From assembly GCA_016782825.1 (NCBI GenBank), contig JADHXT010000042.1:1-14388 (forward strand): 14,388 bases of DNA, written 5' to 3'. Shown piece after piece: positions 1 through 5,590 of this stretch; the stretch's first letter is position 1, and every line of letters begins with the position of its first letter. The position numbers and the translations under genes were made by a program. The DNA is from Candidatus Brocadiia bacterium (GTDB taxonomy: Bacteria; Planctomycetota; PUPC01; DSUN01). Under the pieces are notes generated by a model. It was not told where the DNA came from. It searched no databases and saw only the letters and a list, made by a program, of their open reading frames with translations.

Positions 1-1
1 C

Positions 2-610
2 CTGTTCGATTTCTGGGTGGGAGCCAAGCAGCGCGGCCACCCAGCGTGGGCAGCCCTGCTCGAGCAACTGGCCGACGCCGTGCGCGATGGGCCGGAAACC
101 AGCGTGCTGGGCGGGAACAGGGACTACCTGCTCGACGCCGCGTCGCTCGCCGACTACGGACTGAGAAGCCTGGGCCGCGAGCACACGTTCACGGCCGACG
201 GCACTCGGTTTGCCCTCGTGCACGGCGACCGCTACTACCCCGACTCGATCCGTTCCAGGCTTTTCCTTCGAGCGATCCAGAGCCGGCCCGCATGCACCCT
301 GGCGCGCCGGGTGCCACTGTGGTTCAGCATGGGCGTGGCGGGGGCCATGCGCCAGTGGCGGAGGTGGGTGTCGCGGCAGTGGGATGCGGCCACAGCCACG
401 CGCTACGAGGCCAAGCGGTTTGCCGCGCTGTTTGATGCCGGAGCCCAGGTGGTGGTGTGTGGCCACAACCATTGGGCTCGCGACTATACAGAGGAGCTGG
501 CCCGTCCGGGCTGCCGCCTGCTGGCGCTCGGAGAGTGGGCGGAGGAGCCGTCGTACCTGGAATACGAGGGGGGGGCGTTTCGTCTTGTGGATCCGCACCT
601 GTCGGGCTGA
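2..610 (+). CDS. UDP-2,3-diacylglucosamine hydrolase-like metallophosphoesterase (5' truncated)
   Basis: The reading frame is open to the left edge, so the N-terminus is missing. The first visible codons give LFDFWVGAK, which matches the metal-binding GD-x-FD-x-W-x-G block of LpxH-type calcineurin-fold phosphoesterases. Further family blocks follow in the right order: GNRD at 113-124, HGD at 221-229 and GHNH at 461-472 (GHTH in typical members). The C-terminal LALGEW...SYLEYEGGAF segment also resembles the LpxH tail. LpxH cleaves UDP-2,3-diacylglucosamine to lipid X and UMP at the inner membrane during lipid A synthesis; the dinuclear metal ligands visible here are intact. A related phosphoesterase with another substrate is possible, because the most specific N-terminal block is off the window. 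The GTG at 17 is internal to the frame and is not a real start. Confidence 0.85.
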   Translation: MFDFWVGAKQRGHPAWAALLEQLADAVRDGPETSVLGGNRDYLLDAASLADYGLRSLGREHTFTADGTRFALVHGDRYYPDSIRSRLFLRAIQSRPACTLARRVPLWFSMGVAGAMRQWRRWVSRQWDAATATRYEAKRFAALFDAGAQVVVCGHNHWARDYTEELARPGCRLLALGEWAEEPSYLEYEGGAFRLVDPHLSG

Positions 611-649
611 GGTCGCGGTGCGGCGCGGGTGGCTGACGGATGGGGGCAC

Positions 650-678
650 TTGCGCTGCGTCGCGGGGCGGGGTATGCT
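650..678 (+). promoter_or_regulatory. Sigma70-like promoter of the TPR gene
   Basis: TTGCGC (650-655) and TATGCT (673-678) are separated by exactly 17 bp and lie about 40 bp upstream of the GTG start at 719. The predicted transcript start is near 685. The same geometry occurs before three other genes in the window, which raises confidence. It is not experimentally supported. Confidence 0.5.
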
Positions 679-718
679 TCACCTAGGGGATGCGAAGGTC
701 GTGGATGGGAGCGGATGA

Positions 719-1396
719 GTGGAACGCAAGGAACTACTCGCTGTCTTGATCCTGGCTGCCCTGGTGGGCCTGGTGGCCGTGCTGCGCATCGTGCAGGTGC
801 CCTCGGGACTCGAGCGCAGGCCGAGGCGTCCGACAAGCAGGGCAGGCAACGGGGCGGGTGGCAAGAAGGCCGAGGCCGATACCGAGCCCTCGCGTCTCCG
901 ACTGCTGTGGCCACATCCGCGCGAGAAGTACGTGCCGCGGGCCCCCGAGGCACGGGCGTGGTTCGACGCGGCTGAGCAGGTGATGGCGGAGGCCTGCGTG
1001 GAGGCCACGGAGGCCGAGCACAAGCGCACGTTGTTCATGGCGGCCATGCCGATCTACCAACGCTTCATCGAACGCTACGGGGCGGAGCGTACGGTGGAGG
1101 TGGCGCGGTTCCGCATCGCGCAGTGCCTCACGCTCTCCAACCGCTACGCGGAGGCCGCAGAGGCATACGACAGCTTCCTGGCGGAGCACCCCCAGTCGCC
1201 ATTGCGGGCCATGGCCCTTCTGTGGTCGGGCGACAGCCACGCGAACGCAGGCAACCAGCCGATGGCGCGGGCGCGATTCGCCGCCGTGATCGAGTCGGGG
1301 CCTGACTTCCTGGCGGCGGACGCCCGGCGGCGGCTGGCGCAGATGGAAGAGGGAGAGAAGAAGCCGGCCCCGTCGGGCGTGCGGGGCGAGCCGTAG
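719..1396 (+). CDS. Membrane-anchored tetratricopeptide repeat protein
   Basis: The 225-residue product has one N-terminal hydrophobic segment (about residues 6-25) with a few charged residues before it. A basic, low-complexity linker (about 28-55) follows, and then a helical TPR-like region (about 80-210). The clearest repeats run from MPIYQRFIERYG to SPLRAMALLW and from ALLWSGDSHANAG to RRRLAQM, in the style of the tandem TPRs of BamD or YbgF-type envelope proteins. It is probably a single-pass inner-membrane protein with a periplasmic TPR domain that binds a partner protein. The GTG start is set by an in-frame stop directly before it (716-718) and by GGGAG at 707-711, seven bases upstream. 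The gene faces the Ser/Thr kinase gene, with 33 bp between the stops. No lipobox cysteine is present, so it is not a BamD lipoprotein, and its specific role is unknown. Confidence 0.75.
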   Translation: MERKELLAVLILAALVGLVAVLRIVQVPSGLERRPRRPTSRAGNGAGGKKAEADTEPSRLRLLWPHPREKYVPRAPEARAWFDAAEQVMAEACVEATEAEHKRTLFMAAMPIYQRFIERYGAERTVEVARFRIAQCLTLSNRYAEAAEAYDSFLAEHPQSPLRAMALLWSGDSHANAGNQPMARARFAAVIESGPDFLAADARRRLAQMEEGEKKPAPSGVRGEP

Positions 1397-1429
1397 CCGC
1401 TGCGCAGGGGAGCCGACGAGCGGCGCCGC

Positions 1430-4400
1430 CTATCCTTCCTGTTTGACGGGTTCCTCGCGTGGTGGCACGGGCGGGCGCTCGGGGGCCTCGGGCCGCGGGG
1501 GGGCGGGCCCTTCGCGCGGCGGGCCGAGCGGAGCGCGCGCCGCGTCCGGCGCCGGGCGGTCCTTACGACGAGCCAGGCCGTCGCGGATGGCTTCCCAGTC
1601 GGGCTGGCCGGTGATGCGAGCCCCGTGAATGACGGTGGTGGTGCCGTCGAGAGTGATGAAGGACACTTGCCACAGGCGGTCGGGTGGGATGGGCTCTTCG
1701 TCCTTGGCAGAGATGATGCGGCGCTTGTCCACCCACACGACGAAGGCGTTGCCCACCTTGCGCAGCACGATGTGTCGGGTGGGTGCCTTGCTGGGCGTGA
1801 GCTGGGCATGGGCGAGCGAGCCCCCCCGACTGCGGAGATACACGGAGCCGCGGCGTGTGTCGGTGAACCGCAGCTCGTAGGTGTCGCCCTCGACGCCACG
1901 ACGGTCGGCGGGGCCGGACAGCACGATGCTGAGCCGCCCGCCGATGGCCACCTCGGTTTCCACCTGGATCTCGTGCATGCTGTAAGGGCCTGTGGAGAAG
2001 GCGCCGCCCGTGCAGCCTACCTTGCCCTTGCGCCAGGCCCAGTGGTCGCCGAGCCAGTCGGCCAGTTGCTCGGGGGAACTGAAGTCGTACGTCACCTCGG
2101 CCTTGGTGCCCGACACGCGCACGCGGCCGTGGCGCAGGTGAGCCAGCGGCGCGCGGCCATTGCCGGGACGGCCCAGGTCGATCGTCTTGCGGAAGTATGC
2201 CGAGCGGGCGTCGGCGCGGATACGGAAGGTGTCGGCATCGTAGAAGTACGGCACGCGCCAGATCCCGACGGGATGCCCTCGCCCGTTCCAGGTTTCGGCG
2301 GGAGGAGGGGTGGTGTAGACCCAACTGCGATCCGTGCGAATGGGAGTCGGGCGGCCTTCGACGCGGACGATGGCATCGAGCCATCCTGCCTCGTCGGGCA
2401 GGTCGTATGTGTGGACGCCGAGGACGTCGCCGTGGCGGAGGGTGAGGGAATACGCGGCGCCGCGCGGGGCATACGACGCCGCGCAGCCGATCAGGCGGCC
2501 ATTGTGGTACAGACGGTACGCGTTGCGGCAGGCCACCTCGATGGTGGCGCGCGCCGGCTGGCCATACTTGGCGGTGAGGCGTTTCTGGCGAGTCTCTTCT
2601 TCGGCCGCGAGGTCCGCGGGCGGCTGGGAGAGACGGAGCTGCTTGCGGAAGTAGACGTGGCGACCACGGCCCCAGATCCAGTAGCCGTCGAGGTCTTGGC
2701 CCGCGTCCGCATAGCCCGGCCGGGCATGGGGCGAGTAGACCGGCGTGGCCGGCTGCCAGAGTCCTTCGGGCTTGGCGCTCGTGTTCCAGCCGTCGGGGGC
2801 TTCCTCACACCATCGCCACGTGGGGTCTGTGGCCACGACGTGCTGTCCGCCATCGACGGAGAGAAAGGCGTAGAAGCCCGGATGGGCGGCGGCGCTCTCG
2901 ATCTGGACGGCCAACAGGTCGTTGGGGCTGACCTTGAGCGAATAGGTGTCGAATTGGCCTCGGCGGTAGAGGCCTTCGGCAAAGAGCTTGCCGTTGAGGT
3001 ACAGCCCATACACGCCGGCACAGGCGACGTGCAGCGTGGCTGCCTTGGCGGTCTCCGCGTAGGTAAGAGGCGCGCGCGTGGCGTTCCGCAGCAGCAGGTC
3101 GGCCTCGGCGATGAGAGCCTGTGGCGGGGCGGGCAGACCGCGCAGGGTCTTGAGCATCTCCTCGAGCGTGCCGCTGGCCTTGTTCGCGTGGCCCTTGGCG
3201 AGGTCGGAGTGAGCTTCGTCGAGCTGCATGCGGGCGAGCTTGAGTGGGTCGGAGCGCGCGAGGACCTTGAGACGGGCGCGGAGATGGGTCACGTCGGTGC
3301 CGGCGGCGGCGAGTTTGGCGAGGACGTCGGTGGCGGGTTCCACTGCGCCCTCGGCCACCAGGAAGTTGGCTGTGGCCAGGGGGACTTGCTCGGCAGGGAG
3401 GATACGCTCGGCGAAGCGGATAATGTCCTCCGTGGGCAGAGCGGCAAGTTTCTCGGCGGCGACGGGGCCGCGCTCGGGCTTGAGCTGGAGCTCGCCATCT
3501 CGGAAGGCTTGCAGCGTGCCCGAGCGGCTGCGGACCTGCACGGGCTTGCCGATGCATTCGGTCACGCCAGCCTGGACGGCCAGCCAGAAGTCCACGAGGT
3601 GCTCGGCCGCATCGAGCTCGCGCTTCAGCTCGTCCTTCTTGTCGGGTGCCACATCGTTCAGAATGCTGCGCAGAAGCTGCACGGCATCTCCGTAACGGCG
3701 TTCGTAGTAGAGGGTGGGGAGGCGGTCGCGGAAGCGCGTGTAGGCAAAGGCCTGGCGAGCCGCCTCGGCCTGGGCATTGGCGGCCTGCTGTTGCTTGCGG
3801 ATCGTGCTCGCGCGGTCGGCCACGGCCTGGCGCCAGGCGGGCGGCGCGGAGGCGAGGAGTTGCTGGTACGCCTCGATGGCCTCATTCAGGTGGCCGGTGT
3901 CTGCGAGGGCGTCGGCGGCGGCGAGCGACACGTCGAAGCGTCGGCGGGCGTCTCGCTCGAGGGTGGCGCGCTCGGCGGCCAGCTTCTGTGCCCAGCCTTC
4001 CGTGGCGAGGTGTTTGGGAAAGGTTTCAAACAGGGCCAGGGCCTCGATATAGCGCTTCTTGTCCGCCAGGCGCTTGGCGCGGCGGGCGATGTCGTCGATG
4101 GCGCGGCGTGCCTCCTTGCCAAGCTGCTGCTCCAACTGGACGCGGCGTTCCTTCGCGTAGCGAGCCTGCTCGGCGTCCGGATAGGCGTCTTCCACGGCGT
4201 GCAGGCGCGCCAGGCAGGCCAGGTAGTCGGTGGGGTGGGAGTCCACGTAGCTGAGGGCGGCGTCGTAGGCCTTCACGGCGGGTGTGGGGGCCGCGTGGGC
4301 CTTGACGGCAGGAGTGGCCGCGGCGGGGCCGCGCGCGGCGGGCGTCGGCTTGCGGCTGAGCGCCCAGAGGGCCAGACCGCCCGACACGAGGACGGCAAGC

Positions 4401-5386
4401 ACGAGACCCGCGGTGACCGCACGGCGGAAGAGGGCCTGGCGGCGATGGCGGCGGAGCCGTCGCGAGACAGGGCGGAGGTCGGTGGTGGGGGCGTCGTGGT
4501 GTGGCGGCGGGGCGAGGAGTGAGTCGATGTCGGTCACGAGCGCCTTCGCGTCGAGGTACCGGTCGTCGCGGTCTTTGGCCAGGAGCTTGGTGATGACGGC
4601 GGCGAAGCCTTCGCTGAGCTCGGGGCGCACCTCGCGAGGGTCGGGGATGGGCGAGCCCAGGTGCTTGGCCATCACGGTCTTGGAGTCGGGGCCGTCGTAG
4701 GGAGCGCGGCCGGTCACCATGTGGAACAGCGTGGCGCCGAGCGCGTAGAGGTCGCAGCGCACGTCCAGATCTTTGAGGCGGCGGATCTGCTCCGGCGCGA
4801 TGTAGAGCGGCGTGCCGACGATGCCGCCGTTGGAGGTCTTGAGGTCGTCCCGTGCCATGTTCGGGTCGTGGGCCAGGCCGAGGTCGGCGAGCTTCACGGT
4901 GCCTTTGGGCGTGATGATGATGTTGGCGGGCTTCACGTCGCGGTGGACCAGGTGCTCCTGGGTCCAGGCGTAGTCGAGGGCCAGGGCCAGTTGGCGGCCG
5001 ATCTCGAGGCAGCGGGCCTCATCGAAGGCACCAGCTCTGAGGAGCAACTTGGCGGTGTGGCCCTCCACGCGTTCCATGGCAAAGTAGTAGAGGCCGCTGG
5101 ACTCGCCGACGTCGATGGCCAGCACGATATTGGGGTGGTTCAGGCGCGCGGCGGCTCGGGCTTCCTCGAGAAAGCGTTGGACATACTCCGGGTCGCGCGC
5201 AAGGCGGGGACGCAGAATCTTGACCGCCACAATGCGGTCCATCGAGCGCTGGCGCGCCTTGAACACGGCGCCCATGGCTCCGTGGCCGATCAAGTCCTGG
5301 ATCTCGAAGTCGCCAAGAAGCGGAGGCCGGTCGCCGAACCAGGAGGTGGCTTGCGGTTGTGGGATCGGCGGGTCGGGGTCGGACAT
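1430..5386 (-). CDS. Transmembrane Hanks-type Ser/Thr protein kinase with duplicated carbohydrate-binding-like outer domains
   Basis: The 1318-residue product (numbered from the ATG at 5386) starts with a full Hanks-type kinase domain at about 26-292. It has a glycine loop GHGAMGAVF, VAVK Lys56, HRDVKPAN with catalytic Asp150, DLG with Asp168 (in place of DFG), and an APE motif at 197-199. A basic stretch precedes one membrane helix at about 323-344. The outer part has an Ala/Pro linker and a TPR/coiled-coil-rich region (about 370-770). Two related beta domains follow (about 783-922 and 947-1074), each with AT[LI]xVAC, NG[KR]L, TDxxW and YFRK. Next come a LamG/DUF1080-like beta domain (about 1097-1262) and a Pro/Arg-rich tail. 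The beta pair looks like the N-terminal carbohydrate-binding region of alpha-L-rhamnosidases. The kinase should phosphorylate Ser/Thr targets in the cytoplasm in response to an envelope ligand, possibly a glycan; the ligand is an inference. A longer TTG start at 5434 is rejected because the promoter overlaps it. Confidence 0.9.
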   Translation of the reverse strand: MSDPDPPIPQPQATSWFGDRPPLLGDFEIQDLIGHGAMGAVFKARQRSMDRIVAVKILRPRLARDPEYVQRFLEEARAAARLNHPNIVLAIDVGESSGLYYFAMERVEGHTAKLLLRAGAFDEARCLEIGRQLALALDYAWTQEHLVHRDVKPANIIITPKGTVKLADLGLAHDPNMARDDLKTSNGGIVGTPLYIAPEQIRRLKDLDVRCDLYALGATLFHMVTGRAPYDGPDSKTVMAKHLGSPIPDPREVRPELSEGFAAVITKLLAKDRDDRYLDAKALVTDIDSLLAPPPHHDAPTTDLRPVSRRLRRHRRQALFRRAVTAGLVLAVLVSGGLALWALSRKPTPAARGPAAATPAVKAHAAPTPAVKAYDAALSYVDSHPTDYLACLARLHAVEDAYPDAEQARYAKERRVQLEQQLGKEARRAIDDIARRAKRLADKKRYIEALALFETFPKHLATEGWAQKLAAERATLERDARRRFDVSLAAADALADTGHLNEAIEAYQQLLASAPPAWRQAVADRASTIRKQQQAANAQAEAARQAFAYTRFRDRLPTLYYERRYGDAVQLLRSILNDVAPDKKDELKRELDAAEHLVDFWLAVQAGVTECIGKPVQVRSRSGTLQAFRDGELQLKPERGPVAAEKLAALPTEDIIRFAERILPAEQVPLATANFLVAEGAVEPATDVLAKLAAAGTDVTHLRARLKVLARSDPLKLARMQLDEAHSDLAKGHANKASGTLEEMLKTLRGLPAPPQALIAEADLLLRNATRAPLTYAETAKAATLHVACAGVYGLYLNGKLFAEGLYRRGQFDTYSLKVSPNDLLAVQIESAAAHPGFYAFLSVDGGQHVVATDPTWRWCEEAPDGWNTSAKPEGLWQPATPVYSPHARPGYADAGQDLDGYWIWGRGRHVYFRKQLRLSQPPADLAAEEETRQKRLTAKYGQPARATIEVACRNAYRLYHNGRLIGCAASYAPRGAAYSLTLRHGDVLGVHTYDLPDEAGWLDAIVRVEGRPTPIRTDRSWVYTTPPPAETWNGRGHPVGIWRVPYFYDADTFRIRADARSAYFRKTIDLGRPGNGRAPLAHLRHGRVRVSGTKAEVTYDFSSPEQLADWLGDHWAWRKGKVGCTGGAFSTGPYSMHEIQVETEVAIGGRLSIVLSGPADRRGVEGDTYELRFTDTRRGSVYLRSRGGSLAHAQLTPSKAPTRHIVLRKVGNAFVVWVDKRRIISAKDEEPIPPDRLWQVSFITLDGTTTVIHGARITGQPDWEAIRDGLARRKDRPAPDAARAPLGPPREGPAPPRPEAPERPPVPPREEPVKQEG

Positions 5387-5400
5387 CGGCCTCCCTCGGT
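5387..5400 (-). promoter_or_regulatory. Ribosome binding site that fixes the kinase start
   Basis: Read on the minus strand, GAGGGAGG lies just before the ATG at 5386. It gives a purine-rich Shine-Dalgarno match at usable spacing. The alternative TTG at 5434 overlaps the -10 element and could not be included in the transcript. Confidence 0.7.
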
Positions 5401-5433
5401 CTGGATACGTTGGGGGAAGCGGCTCTTCATCCA

Positions 5434-5462
5434 ATGATACGGTGGGGAACGAAGGGTGTCAA
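5434..5462 (-). promoter_or_regulatory. Sigma70-like promoter of the Ser/Thr kinase
   Basis: On the minus strand a perfect -35 TTGACA (5457-5462) is followed after exactly 17 bp by TATCAT (5434-5439). The predicted transcript start is near 5427, giving a leader of about 40 bases to the ATG at 5386. This is the strongest promoter match in the window. It suggests the kinase is expressed separately from the histidine kinase gene behind it, although read-through is possible. Confidence 0.7.
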
Positions 5463-5477
5463 GGCATGCCCGGGGCC

Positions 5478-5516
5478 GTTGTGGTGAAGCGTTGTGACAC
5501 AATGTAAGGAGTTGTG
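5478..5516. promoter_or_regulatory. Possible operator: GTTGTG repeats with a TTGTG-A-CACAA palindrome
   Basis: GTTGTG occurs three times on the plus strand (5478-5483, 5491-5496, 5511-5516). The middle copy forms the 11-bp inverted repeat TTGTGACACAA (5492-5502). The cluster lies 16-54 bp upstream of the kinase -35 box, where an activator would bind. No regulator is identified, and chance occurrence cannot be excluded. Confidence 0.3.
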
Positions 5517-5590
5517 AGAAACGGGGCGGTTGCCTTGTTGTCGAGGGCGTGGCAGGCCGGTGGCCGCGACTGGCGTGGGGGGATCGGAGG

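Noticed and set aside
1420..1429. Palindrome GCGGCGCCGC between the convergent TPR and kinase stops
   Set aside because: It is short, has no loop and no T-run, and such GC palindromes are common here, so it is not a convincing terminator.
1625..4522. A 965-codon open frame on the plus strand, antisense to the Ser/Thr kinase
   Set aside because: Its translation is Gly/Val/Ala/Arg-rich with no recognisable domain, and the opposite strand has a clear kinase. Long antisense frames are expected in GC-rich coding DNA.
4885..4893. DLG instead of DFG in the Ser/Thr kinase as a sign of an inactive kinase
   Set aside because: The metal-binding Asp is kept, the Lys and HRD residues are intact, and DLG is common in active bacterial Hanks-type kinases.
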